Source of the DNA: Neptunomonas antarctica
GTDB taxonomy: Bacteria > Pseudomonadota > Gammaproteobacteria > Pseudomonadales > Balneatricaceae
Length of the DNA stretch: 57,218 nt
Assembly: GCF_001305295.1 (NCBI RefSeq)
Contig: NZ_LJSI01000030.1
Location: 1 to 57,218, forward strand
Direction of reading: 5' to 3'
Shown: one piece after another, positions 17,906 to 26,395 of the stretch
How positions within the stretch are numbered: position 1 is the stretch's first letter
Layout of the letters: each line of letters begins with the position of its first letter
Notes under the pieces: generated by a model
The model's input: the letters and a program-made list of their open reading frames with translations, nothing else
Told to the model about the DNA's origin: nothing
Databases searched by the model: none
Position numbers and translations under genes: made by a program

Positions 17906-19084
17906 TCAGCCGTTAATTTTATCTGCCAGCCGGCTCAGCGCCAGCTCAATACGGTCTACACCTGTTGTATATGAAAAACGTATGAACTGGTTAGACCTAT
18001 AAGTCCCAAAGTCCAGCCCCGGTGTTACTGCAACATGCTGTTGCTCCAGTAAGTCCCAACAGTATTTGAACGTATCATCGGTAAGGTGTGATGCATCGGC
18101 ATACACATAAAAAGCGCCTTCCGGCATAAGAGGAATTTTAAAGCCCAACTTCCTTAACCCATCCACCAGCAGGTTCCGCCGCAACTCAAACTGATGCCGT
18201 CTGTCTTCTAGAAGCGCCAGTGTCTCGGGTTCAAACGCCGCCAGAGCAGCGTACTGGGAAACCGCCGGGGGGCAGATATATAAATTTTGCGCCAGCTTCT
18301 CGATTTGCGGCACGGCGACCTCAGGCGCAACAATCCAACCCAGTCGCCACCCCGTCATACCGAAGTATTTTGAAAAACTATTGATTACAAACGCCTCTGG
18401 ATCGACTTCCAACACCGAAGGCGCATCAAAGCCGTAAGTAAGCCCGTGGTACAGCTCATCGACCACCAAGGCGCCCTGCTTTTCTCTTACTGCTTCTGCA
18501 ACAGCCGCCAGCTCCGTCTTATGTAATACTGACCCTGTTGGGTTAGCAGGAGATGCCAGCAAGACACCTGCGGTGTTGGGCTTCCATTCCTGGCGTATCA
18601 GCTCAGGCGTTAGCTGGAAATTCTGTTCAGCAGAGACAGCAACCAACTGCCCTCGCGCTTCCAGCATCCTTAAAAATTGTCGATTACAGGGATAGCCGGG
18701 GTCACTCATCATAAACGTAGTGCCCGGATCTGCCAACAGCCCAAAAACCATCAACAATGCGCCCGAAGCACCCGACGTAACAACAATGCGCTCAGGCGCA
18801 ACATCCAAACCATAACGCGTACGATAAAACCCGGAGATAGCCAAACGTAGCTCTGGAATGCCCGCAGAGGGAGTGTATTGAGTGAGCCCTTGGTCAATAG
18901 CACGATGTGCGGCTTCTCTGATCAAAGGCGCCGTACTGAAATCAGGTTCTCCTGCTTCCATATGCACCACATCATGACCGAGAGCATCCAGCGCTTTTGC
19001 GCGCTTCAAAAGATCCATCACTTTAAACGATTCAATATCGCGTGCCCGACCTGTCCACTGATTTTCCATACCGGCATCCTGCAT
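17906..19084 (-). CDS. PLP-dependent aminotransferase, class I/II
   Basis: Fold-type I aminotransferase of 392 residues. Visible features: MEAGEPDFSTA near residue 42, ASPANPTGS near 178, VVDELYHGL (cofactor Asp) near 207 and the PLP lysine K239 in NSFSKYFGMTGWRLGW. The substrate cannot be fixed from sequence; aspartate, alanine or N-succinyldiaminopimelate type enzymes are all possible. Start could be 19084 (AGG seven bases upstream) or the ATG at 19069, which also has an AGGA. An aminotransferase occupies the equivalent place in Pseudomonas. Confidence 0.88.
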   Translation of the reverse strand: MQDAGMENQWTGRARDIESFKVMDLLKRAKALDALGHDVVHMEAGEPDFSTAPLIREAAHRAIDQGLTQYTPSAGIPELRLAISGFYRTRYGLDVAPERIVVTSGASGALLMVFGLLADPGTTFMMSDPGYPCNRQFLRMLEARGQLVAVSAEQNFQLTPELIRQEWKPNTAGVLLASPANPTGSVLHKTELAAVAEAVREKQGALVVDELYHGLTYGFDAPSVLEVDPEAFVINSFSKYFGMTGWRLGWIVAPEVAVPQIEKLAQNLYICPPAVSQYAALAAFEPETLALLEDRRHQFELRRNLLVDGLRKLGFKIPLMPEGAFYVYADASHLTDDTFKYCWDLLEQQHVAVTPGLDFGTYRSNQFIRFSYTTGVDRIELALSRLADKING

Positions 19085-19273
19085 AATTTAACCTGGATAT
19101 TATACATAAGTTGAATCGAATATTTCCTAAAACACTCTTATTGTCCTTATATATCTATTGAATAGTTTTAATCTGCTCTTTTTCAGAATCAGGACTAGCC
19201 TATTGAGAAGTGTTCTGGTAATTTCTGCAACCTTCTGATCTCAGGAAGTAATGGAATTAACTGTTTTGGGTCA

Positions 19274-19292
19274 CGGGTTTATTGTAAACCCG
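19274..19292 (+). promoter_or_regulatory. hairpin in the dksA leader
   Basis: CGGGTTTA and TAAACCCG form a perfect 8-bp stem with a TTG loop, ending nine bases before the GGAG at 19301 and 26 before the dksA ATG. No T-run follows, so it is more likely a 5'UTR structure than a terminator. Confidence 0.5.
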
Positions 19293-19318
19293 GTCATTTC
19301 GGAGAAGTGAGGCGCCAC

Positions 19319-19750
19319 ATGCCAAACACTAGCGATACACAGTTCACACACTTTGTACCTTACGAGAAAGCAAAGGGTGAGGAATACATGAATGATGCTC
19401 AAAAAGAGCATTTTCGTCACATCCTTCTGGCCTGGCAACAGGAGCTAATGGAGGAGGTAGATACTACTATCAACCATTTGAAGGAAGAAGCATCTAATTT
19501 TGCGGATCCCAGCGACAGAGCCAGTCAGGAAGAAGAGTTCAGCCTTGAACTTCGCACCCGTGACCGTGAGCGTAAACTGATCAAAAAGATCCGTGAAGCA
19601 ATGGAACGCATCGAAGACGATGAGTATGGTTATTGTAGCACTTGCGGTATCGATATCGGCATTCGTCGTCTGGAAGCCCGTCCAACGGCTACCATGTGTA
19701 TCGATTGCAAAACACTGGCTGAAATAAAAGAAAAACAGATCGGCTCTTGA
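19319..19750 (+). CDS. dksA: RNA polymerase-binding transcription factor DksA
   Basis: Binds the RNA polymerase secondary channel and, with ppGpp, lowers rRNA transcription and activates amino-acid genes. The 143-residue protein has the coiled-coil with the acidic tip (DPSDRASQEEEFSLELR) and a zinc finger with C106, C109, C127 and C130. The ATG at 19319 is preferred because GAGG sits six bases upstream; an in-frame GTG at 19307 would add four residues. In Pseudomonas gluQ lies between dksA and cbrA; here it is absent. Confidence 0.95.
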   Translation: MPNTSDTQFTHFVPYEKAKGEEYMNDAQKEHFRHILLAWQQELMEEVDTTINHLKEEASNFADPSDRASQEEEFSLELRTRDRERKLIKKIREAMERIEDDEYGYCSTCGIDIGIRRLEARPTATMCIDCKTLAEIKEKQIGS

Positions 19751-19753
19751 ATT

Positions 19754-19798
19754 TTATAAGTTCAGGTAAATGGAGTTTTCCTTTACCTGAATTTATAA
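19754..19798 (+). terminator. long hairpin after dksA
   Basis: A 17-bp stem with one G-U pair (TTATAAGTTCAGGTAAA against TTTACCTGAATTTATAA) and an 11-nt loop begins three bases after the dksA stop. The downstream tract is AT-rich but lacks a long T-run, so it may act as a terminator, an mRNA-stabilising structure or both. Confidence 0.6.
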
Positions 19799-20078
19799 AC
19801 TTAACGGCTTCATTAGCGGCCTAATTGATGCTTTCACAATGATTTTGCGAACGCGTCATATCCCTTCTCTCGTCCATGCAATATTACTCTCGCTTAAATA
19901 ATACGTCTCGTCTTTCTAGCTGCCAACGAACCTTCGGGGCCAACATCCTCCTATTATGTTAAAAAACAACATTGAGAAAACGGCTATCCACGGATATTCT
20001 GACCCTGACAATACTGTACTAGGCTATTCATCAGAAACCTGACGCCTTGCCAGCATATGAAGGGAGCTCGAACACACT
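19799..20078 (+). promoter_or_regulatory. dksA-cbrA intergenic region
   Basis: About 280 bp without a recognisable protein gene. It presumably contains the cbrA promoter. An A-rich AAAAAACAACA stretch at 19961-19971 resembles a CA-type Hfq/Crc motif but lies about 150 bp upstream of cbrA. No strong sigma-70 promoter or sigma-54 site was recognised. Confidence 0.3.
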
Positions 20079-20123
20079 ATGCATAAGCAGCACATCACCC
20101 CGTTGGCAAAAGTAACATTATGA
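20079..20123 (+). CDS. 14-codon leader ORF overlapping the cbrA start
   Basis: ATG at 20079 opens a short frame (MHKQHITPLAKVTL) whose TGA overlaps the cbrA ATG as ATGA. AGGGAG lies upstream, though 12 bases from the ATG, longer than ideal. CbrA itself has no evident RBS, which would fit translational coupling. Pseudomonas has a small ORF, cbrX, coupled to cbrA in the same place; sequence relation is not claimed. Confidence 0.4.
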   Translation: MHKQHITPLAKVTL

Positions 20124-23047
20124 ATTTTTCAGTTACCGAACTTTTCCTGATCGTTACTGCGTATCTGCTGTTTTTATTTGGCATTGCCTATGCCACCGAG
20201 CGAGAAATCATTCCACGCCGAATTTCACAACACCCTATTACTCACATGCTCTCATTAGGCACCTATGCCAGCGCCTGGACTTTTTACGGTGCCTTCGAGA
20301 TGCTGGAGAACTCGGGATTCTTATTTTTATCCTCCTATCTTGGTGCAAGCGCCGCCTTTATTATGGCGCCTACGCTACTCATACCCATATTCAACATAAC
20401 TAACCGTTACAAACTAAGCTCTCTCGCTGACCTGTTCGCCTTTAGATTTCGTAGTGGGCTGGTAGGTACTATCACGACATTACTCTTATTACTTGCCACA
20501 CTGCCTCTGCTATCTATTCAAATTCAAGCGGTCACAGACTCCTTACATATACTGAACGATGACTTTGCTTCGTCACAAATTGCAGCAGCCTTCTGTATCT
20601 TAATTGCGCTATTTGCCATTCTTTTTGGTACGCGTCACCCTTCAATGCGAGCACGTAACCGCGGTTTAGTGATGGCAATGGCCACCAGCGCCTTAATTAA
20701 GCTAATCGCACTGATCAGCATCTCCGTGTATGTGCTTTTTTCAGTGCTGGGAGGTCCGACAGAAACATTACAATGGTTGAATACCAATCCTCAAATCCTC
20801 GCATCGCTGACGGGTGATAATAACGATGACAGCTGGCACACGTTACTGCTGGCTTTTTTCGCGGCTACTCTGGTAATGCCACATATGTTTCATCTGGCTT
20901 TTACCGAAAACCGTTCAACAGAAAGTCTGTACAAAGCGTCATGGGGTATGCCCCTTTATTTATTATTGCTGGCGGTTTGTGTTCCCGTTATCGTACTGGC
21001 AGGCTATAAACTGGAGATCCATAAGGAGTCCTCCTTTTTACTGCTGTACTTAAGCCAGTTATTGCATTCCGAGTGGCTAATTATCACGGTATTTATTGGC
21101 GGCCTCACAGCGGCCAGTGGCATTATTATCGTAGCCTCCATATCGCTGGCGTCCATGCTACAAAACCATCTGATTTTACCTCTGATTAAAACACCTGAAA
21201 ATGTAAAATTTTATGCGTGGCTGCTGTGGCTGCGACGCATACTCATCTCGTTGGTTGTTTTGTGTAGTTATATTTTTTATATGACATTTGGCGCTCATCA
21301 GCAGATCCATTTGCTGGGTTTAAGTGCTTTCGTTGCTTTTTTACAGTTTTTACCTGGCATTATCGCCACACTGTTTTGGCTGGGGGCAAATCGAATTGGC
21401 TTTATTGCCGGCCTGATTCTCGGCATGTCCAGCTGGATCATTACCACTTTTTATCCCGTCATGCTGCAACAAGGAGTACTTCTCAGCGATACCAACATTG
21501 ATAGTCTTAACTGGCAATCCTCCGCTATTATCTCTCTTCTGCTGAATATCGGTGCTTTCATTCTTATTTCGCGCCTGACACGCACGTACCCGGAAGAAAC
21601 CCGGGCCGGCGAGGCATGTCTGATTAATACGATGGACTCACCCTCGGATATTCAACGGCCTTCTTTCGAAACCGCTGACATTATCCGCTTGTTAACGCCT
21701 AAGCTGGGCGAAACCGCCGCACGTAGAGAGTTCCAGCACGCGATTACTCAGCTGGGCTTGGATATAGATCAGATAAGACCGTTAGACCTACTGCGCTTAC
21801 GTAATGCATTAGAGCAAAATCTTTCTGCTCTCATCGGCCCCATAGAAGCAGCTACTATACTGGAATCACTGGCTAAGCAACCTGTTGACCGATCATTTAA
21901 GGCGCGCGACATTCATCTTCTTGAAACCCATCTGGAAACCTATCAGGCAAAACTAAGCGGTCTTGCAGCAGAGCTGGATGAGCTACGCCGCTTTCACAGA
22001 AGAACACTGGAAAAGCTTCCTCTGGGTGCATGCACTGTCACTCCTTCGCAGCATATTCTCTTCTGGAATCATGAAATTGCCAAGCTGACAGGACTTAATT
22101 CTTATGATGTAGCCGATCTTTCTTTATCTGATTTACCGGAGCCCTGGTGTACTCTGTTACCCGATTTTATTAATCAGGATGATAATCACCTCACTGATAC
22201 ACAGGTGATTATTAACGGTGATAACTATTGGCTTACCTTACATAAAAGCCAACTTTCAGAGAATCCTGATAGCTCAATTATTATTTTGGTTGAGGACGAA
22301 ACAGAACATCACCTTTTAACTGACAAATTGCGACATAGTGAACGCCTCGCCTCAATAGGCCGATTCGCCGCCGGTGTTGCCCATGAAATAGGTAACCCTA
22401 TTACGGGTATCGCATGCCTGGCACAAAACCTTTCTCTTGAAACTGATCAGCCTGAAGTGCTCCAGGCAGGCGATCAGATCATGGAGCAGACACGTCGGAT
22501 TAATCGAATTGTGCAGTCACTGGTACGCTTTGCGCATACAGGACAAACGATCACTGATATTCAATGTGAGAGCATCAACCTCAAGCAGTGCATTGAAGAA
22601 GCTATCCAGCTGGTATCACTTGATATTCATGCCAGGCAGCAGCAGTTTATCTGCGAGCTCAATAGTGACGTGCGGGTAGAAGGCGATCCTCAGTTACTCT
22701 TACAAGTATTCGTTAACATTCTTAACAACGCCTGCGATGCATCACTGCCAGAAGGCGCTATTGTTATCAGCTGTGAACAAGCAGAGCAACGGGTATTCTT
22801 ATCCATTACCGACGAAGGCACAGGTATCGACAAGGCCATTCAGGACAAATTGTTCGAGCCCTTTTTTACCACCAAAGAACCGGGAAAAGGTACAGGACTC
22901 GGGCTCTCTTTGGTTTACAACATCCTGACTGAACATTATGGTAGTATTGAAATAATTAGCCCCGCCAATAACAAGCAGAATAAAGGCACTCAGGTGATTA
23001 TCACCCTACCGGGCTCCAGACCTGAAGTGAAAAACGACTTTTCATAA
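20120..23047 (+). CDS. cbrA: sensor histidine kinase CbrA (symporter-fused)
   Basis: Membrane sensor kinase controlling carbon/nitrogen balance through CbrB. The 975-residue protein matches the Pseudomonas CbrA layout: an N-terminal sodium/solute-symporter-like module of about 13 membrane helices (residues ~1-490), a cytoplasmic linker, a PAS-like region (~625-730), a HisKA domain with phospho-acceptor H755 in VAHEIGN, and an HATPase domain with NNACDAS, DEGTGID and TGLGLSL. cbrB follows 31 bp downstream. The symporter half has been linked to histidine transport in Pseudomonas; ligand specificity here is unknown. Confidence 0.92.
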   Translation: MNFSVTELFLIVTAYLLFLFGIAYATEREIIPRRISQHPITHMLSLGTYASAWTFYGAFEMLENSGFLFLSSYLGASAAFIMAPTLLIPIFNITNRYKLSSLADLFAFRFRSGLVGTITTLLLLLATLPLLSIQIQAVTDSLHILNDDFASSQIAAAFCILIALFAILFGTRHPSMRARNRGLVMAMATSALIKLIALISISVYVLFSVLGGPTETLQWLNTNPQILASLTGDNNDDSWHTLLLAFFAATLVMPHMFHLAFTENRSTESLYKASWGMPLYLLLLAVCVPVIVLAGYKLEIHKESSFLLLYLSQLLHSEWLIITVFIGGLTAASGIIIVASISLASMLQNHLILPLIKTPENVKFYAWLLWLRRILISLVVLCSYIFYMTFGAHQQIHLLGLSAFVAFLQFLPGIIATLFWLGANRIGFIAGLILGMSSWIITTFYPVMLQQGVLLSDTNIDSLNWQSSAIISLLLNIGAFILISRLTRTYPEETRAGEACLINTMDSPSDIQRPSFETADIIRLLTPKLGETAARREFQHAITQLGLDIDQIRPLDLLRLRNALEQNLSALIGPIEAATILESLAKQPVDRSFKARDIHLLETHLETYQAKLSGLAAELDELRRFHRRTLEKLPLGACTVTPSQHILFWNHEIAKLTGLNSYDVADLSLSDLPEPWCTLLPDFINQDDNHLTDTQVIINGDNYWLTLHKSQLSENPDSSIIILVEDETEHHLLTDKLRHSERLASIGRFAAGVAHEIGNPITGIACLAQNLSLETDQPEVLQAGDQIMEQTRRINRIVQSLVRFAHTGQTITDIQCESINLKQCIEEAIQLVSLDIHARQQQFICELNSDVRVEGDPQLLLQVFVNILNNACDASLPEGAIVISCEQAEQRVFLSITDEGTGIDKAIQDKLFEPFFTTKEPGKGTGLGLSLVYNILTEHYGSIEIISPANNKQNKGTQVIITLPGSRPEVKNDFS

Positions 23048-23078
23048 CGGCCTCGCATTGGAGAATAGGTAAAGAGCA

Positions 23079-24470
23079 ATGAGCCGCATTCTGATCGTAG
23101 AGGATGAATCAATCATCCGTGCCGCGTTACGGCGTTTATTGGAAAAAAATGATTATGTCATTGATGATGCCGCATCGGTTGATGAAGCAACGTCACAATT
23201 CAATCTAACTGATTTCAACCTCATCATTAGCGACCTTCGCCTGCCTGGTGCACCGGGAACTGAGCTTATCAAGCTTGCCGGGGCTGTTCCCGTATTAATA
23301 ATGACGAGTTACGCCAGTATGCAATCCGCTGTCGATGCGATGAAAATGGGCGCTGTCGACTATATTGCAAAACCCTTTAATCACAATGATATGCTGGACA
23401 CGATCAAAGCCATACTGAGCCAACAAAAGGCAGATCATCACGATATCGTTATCGAACCCCAGATTCAGCACACTAAAATTATCGGTTCCTGTGAAGCGAT
23501 GCTATCCCTGTTTACCCGTATTACGAAAGTGGCTCGCACAGATGCCACAGTATTAGTACTGGGTGAGTCAGGAACAGGCAAAGAGCTGGTCGCCCGTGCA
23601 CTTCACGAACAGAGCTCTCGAGCGCAATCACCGATGATCTCCGTCAATTGCGCTGCGATACCGGAAGCTCTGATAGAATCTGAACTGTTTGGCCACGAAA
23701 AAGGCTCCTTCACTGGCGCAAGTACCAGCCGTTGCGGACTGATAGAAGCCGCCGATGGCGGCACTCTTTTCCTCGATGAGATTGGCGAACTGCCGATGGA
23801 AGCACAAGCACGGTTACTGCGTTTTCTTCAAGAAGGAGAGATCCGAAAAGTAGGTTCCGTACACTCAATCAAGGTCAATGTTCGCCTGATAGCAGCGACA
23901 CATCGCAACCTGAAAGAGCTGACACGCACCGGCCTGTTTCGGGGAGACTTATACTACAGGCTCTACGTTATGGAGCTCACTATGCCACCGCTGTGTGAGC
24001 GCGGGGAGGATATCATTGAGCTGGCTGAGCGCTTTCTGGTTAGCGCTTGTGAACGTATGCACTGTCCGGCGGCCATTTTTAGCGAGAGCGCCCGTCAAAC
24101 AATGCTGCGATATAGCTGGCCAGGCAATGTCCGTGAATTAGAAAACGCCATAGAACGCGCGGTAATACTTGCCGACAACCATCTGATAACCCCAGATTTA
24201 CTGGGGCTTGACATAGACACCCGTCCCAGCTTGCAACAACTGGAATCAGATTATATCGGCCGCAGCGCAGCGCATGAAACACCTAGCAGCCAACCCATGA
24301 GAAGGCAGCCTCAGGCTGGCTTATCGATGGACGATTACTTTCAGCGCTTTGTTATGGAACATCAGAGCGACATGAGCGAAACCGACCTTGCAAAAAAACT
24401 AGGCGTTAGCCGGAAATGCTTATGGGAACGCCGGCAAAAACTCGGCATTCCGCGAAGACCCAAAGGATAA
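23079..24470 (+). CDS. cbrB: sigma-54-dependent response regulator CbrB
   Basis: NtrC-family activator, partner of CbrA. The 463-residue protein has a receiver domain with phospho-acceptor D52 in IISDLRLPG, an AAA+ domain with Walker A GESGTGKE (162-169), and a C-terminal Fis-type helix-turn-helix ([20 protein letters not shown]). The sigma-54-contact loop reads GSFTGA (209-214) instead of the usual GAFTGA. Directly downstream lie a GTTAC/GTAAC half-site cluster and a sigma-54 promoter, the expected targets of this regulator. Conserved order cbrA-cbrB-pcnB supports the name. Confidence 0.93.
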   Translation: MSRILIVEDESIIRAALRRLLEKNDYVIDDAASVDEATSQFNLTDFNLIISDLRLPGAPGTELIKLAGAVPVLIMTSYASMQSAVDAMKMGAVDYIAKPFNHNDMLDTIKAILSQQKADHHDIVIEPQIQHTKIIGSCEAMLSLFTRITKVARTDATVLVLGESGTGKELVARALHEQSSRAQSPMISVNCAAIPEALIESELFGHEKGSFTGASTSRCGLIEAADGGTLFLDEIGELPMEAQARLLRFLQEGEIRKVGSVHSIKVNVRLIAATHRNLKELTRTGLFRGDLYYRLYVMELTMPPLCERGEDIIELAERFLVSACERMHCPAAIFSESARQTMLRYSWPGNVRELENAIERAVILADNHLITPDLLGLDIDTRPSLQQLESDYIGRSAAHETPSSQPMRRQPQAGLSMDDYFQRFVMEHQSDMSETDLAKKLGVSRKCLWERRQKLGIPRRPKG

Positions 24471-24480
24471 AAATAAATAT

Positions 24481-24576
24481 TGTTACTCTAAAGCACTGCC
24501 CAGAGGTAACACTTCGGGTAACGTTTTAGAGTAACAGCGTTACCTAAAGAAACACTTTTATTGTTACCCACGTTAC
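24481..24576 (+). promoter_or_regulatory. cluster of GTTAC/GTAAC half-sites (putative CbrB enhancer)
   Basis: Seven copies of GTTAC or its complement lie within 96 bp: TGTTAC at 24481, GTAACA at 24506, GTAAC at 24518, GTAACA at 24531, GTTAC at 24539, TGTTAC at 24562 and GTTAC at 24572. The outer pair extends to TGTTACTCTAAA / TTTAGAGTAACA (24481-24492 and 24525-24536). Inverted TGTTAC...GTAACA sites have been described for Pseudomonas CbrB (from memory). The cluster sits 65-160 bp upstream of the sigma-54 promoter, as expected of an enhancer. Confidence 0.72.
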
Positions 24577-24640
24577 AAAAAAATCGCATTCTCCTATGAT
24601 AAAATTTAATTATCGCATAAAAACAACAAGTTATAAAAAG

Positions 24641-24656
24641 TGGCACAGCTAATGCT
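24641..24656 (+). promoter_or_regulatory. sigma-54 (-24/-12) promoter
   Basis: TGGCACAGCTAATGCT matches the consensus TGGCAC-N5-TTGCW except one base, with GG and GC separated by exactly ten bases. Predicted transcription start is about 24667. It is oriented away from cbrB and toward the CA-motif RNA. Confidence 0.85.
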
Positions 24657-24666
24657 TTATCTATTG

Positions 24667-24850
24667 TGTTCAAACAACAAAAATAAGCTTAGAAACGCCA
24701 ACCATTAATAAAAATAAATACAGGTTAAGTGTCGATAAAGCCATCCACCTCGAATAATAATAAAAATGGGGTTTAAAAGCTGATCGCTGGATTGTGGTAA
24801 CGCAACTACAGCGCTCTAAAAACAACAACAAGCGACGGTTACTCTCAGCT
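24667..24850 (+). ncRNA. crcZ: CrcZ-like regulatory RNA (Hfq/Crc decoy)
   Basis: Predicted small RNA in the cbrB-pcnB gap, the genomic position of crcZ in Pseudomonas, with the expected sigma-54 promoter and activator sites. It contains four A-rich motifs of the AAnAAnAA (CA) type: 24672-24686 (AAACAACAAAAATAA), 24707-24720, 24753-24766 (AATAATAATAAAAA) and 24818-24831 (AAAAACAACAACAA). These would titrate Hfq with Crc and relieve catabolite repression. A small hairpin (CGCTG 24785 / CAGCG 24809) separates motifs three and four. The 3' end is uncertain: no intrinsic terminator is visible before pcnB, so the RNA may be longer or processed. Start is inferred from the promoter. Confidence 0.72.
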
Positions 24851-24910
24851 TGCGGTCAGCTATCCATCTCCTCTTTCTCGTGTTTATTCCCTCATTGCTT
24901 AATGTGTCCC

Positions 24911-24936
24911 CATAACAATGTTATGATGTGTCACAT
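24911..24936 (+). promoter_or_regulatory. two adjacent palindromes before pcnB
   Basis: CATAAC-AAT-GTTATG (24911-24925) is followed without a gap by ATGTG-T-CACAT (24926-24936), 28 bp upstream of the pcnB ATG. They could be an operator, structured leader or the 3' end of the upstream RNA. Confidence 0.4.
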
Positions 24937-24964
24937 AATACTTTACGAGCAAAATTTAAAACTC

Positions 24965-26395
24965 ATGCCTAGCCGTTTAATTCAAAAAGTTACCGGACTC
25001 TTCCGTAGCAAATCAGCCCCTACTTCTGCGCAAGAAGAACTTCACGTACCTAGTGAAATCCCAGCAGAGCAGGATAATAGCCCACAGATCATCCCGGAAC
25101 AGGTTCATCAGATTCCGCGAAAGCATCTGGACGACAATGCCGCCAAAGTTGTTTACCGACTCATTGACGCAGGCTATGAAGGCTATTTTGTCGGCGGCTG
25201 TATCAGAGACATTCTGATCAATAAACGCCCCAAAGACTTTGATATTGCAACCAATGCACATCCTGAAGAAGCGCATGAGTTATTTCAACGTTCACGACTC
25301 ATCGGACGTCGCTTCAAACTTCTGCATGTTCGTTTTGGTCGCGAACTCATTGAAGTCGCCACCTTTCGGGCAGGACATGACTCGATCAAGAATGAAGACG
25401 ATGTTAAGGGTAAGCAGTCTGAGTCCGGACTCATTCTGCGTGACAATGTTTATGGCACCATCGAAGAAGATGCATTACGCCGCGACTTCACTGTTAACGC
25501 CATGTATTACTGCGTTAAAGACCACAGCATTTACGATTTCACTCACGGCTATCAAGATATACAGAGCAAAATCATACGCATGATCGGCAACCCCGATAGC
25601 CGCTATATCGAAGATCCTGTTCGCATGCTGCGTGCTATTCGTTTTGCAGCAAAACTTGATTTTACGATTGAAGCGCAGACAGCCGCTCCGATTAAAAAAC
25701 AGGCTCATCTATTACAAGGGATAGCCCCCGCCCGCCTTTTTGACGAAACACTAAAGCTATTACAATCAGGCCATGCCGTTACGGCGTATCATCTGCTGAA
25801 AGAATATCATCTGCTTGAGCAACTACTACCCTCTGTCGGAAAGGCTCTCAAGGCTCAGTCTGAACACCCTTTAATGGAAACATTGATACTTCAAGGGCTT
25901 AAGAATACTGATCGCCGTCTCAGTCAACGTAAAAGTGTCACTCCGGCGTTTCTGTTTGCCACAATGCTCTGGCACCCGCTACAAACACGTATGAAAGAAC
26001 TACTAAAGCAAAACCCTAAAATGCCGCAATTGGTAGCATTGAATAGCGCGGCCAACGACATTATCGCTCAGCAAGTTAAGCGAACCGCCATTCCCCGACG
26101 TTTCTCTACGCCTATAAGGGAAATCTGGGAGCTACAACTGCGTCTTCCCAAGCGTTTTGGCCATCGCGCAGAGCTACTTTTAGAACACCCCCGCTTCAGA
26201 GCCGCCTATGACCTGTTGCTTTTAAGAGAACAAAGTGGCGAATCGTTAGACAACTTAGGTCAATGGTGGACGCAATATCAGTCTGCGTCCGCGGAGGAAA
26301 GGGAAGCCATGGTCGCTGAGCTTACATCAGAAAGTAAACCTGCACGTAAGCCTCGTCGTCGCAGAAGAGCAAGTAATGATCCGCGTAACGCCTAA
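24965..26395 (+). CDS. pcnB: poly(A) polymerase I
   Basis: Adds 3' poly(A) tails to RNAs and so promotes their decay. The 476-residue protein (E. coli 465) has the nucleotidyltransferase motif VGGCIRD followed by KDFDIAT (aspartates D91 and D93), the RRDFTVNA segment, and an Arg/Lys-rich C-terminal tail. The ATG at 24965 is chosen because it gives the family N-terminus; the open frame extends upstream to 24794 but would then be read through the CrcZ-like RNA and lacks family similarity. folK starts inside its 3' end. Confidence 0.93.
   Translation: MPSRLIQKVTGLFRSKSAPTSAQEELHVPSEIPAEQDNSPQIIPEQVHQIPRKHLDDNAAKVVYRLIDAGYEGYFVGGCIRDILINKRPKDFDIATNAHPEEAHELFQRSRLIGRRFKLLHVRFGRELIEVATFRAGHDSIKNEDDVKGKQSESGLILRDNVYGTIEEDALRRDFTVNAMYYCVKDHSIYDFTHGYQDIQSKIIRMIGNPDSRYIEDPVRMLRAIRFAAKLDFTIEAQTAAPIKKQAHLLQGIAPARLFDETLKLLQSGHAVTAYHLLKEYHLLEQLLPSVGKALKAQSEHPLMETLILQGLKNTDRRLSQRKSVTPAFLFATMLWHPLQTRMKELLKQNPKMPQLVALNSAANDIIAQQVKRTAIPRRFSTPIREIWELQLRLPKRFGHRAELLLEHPRFRAAYDLLLLREQSGESLDNLGQWWTQYQSASAEEREAMVAELTSESKPARKPRRRRRASNDPRNA

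Noticed and set aside
19751-20119. Missing gluQ between dksA and cbrA
   Set aside because: The gap has no remnant frame resembling a tRNA-synthetase-like protein; absence is a synteny difference, not a feature.
24794-24964. Upstream in-frame extension of pcnB
   Set aside because: It would add 57 residues absent from the family, starts at a non-ATG codon and lies over the CrcZ-like RNA; the ATG at 24965 gives the expected protein.
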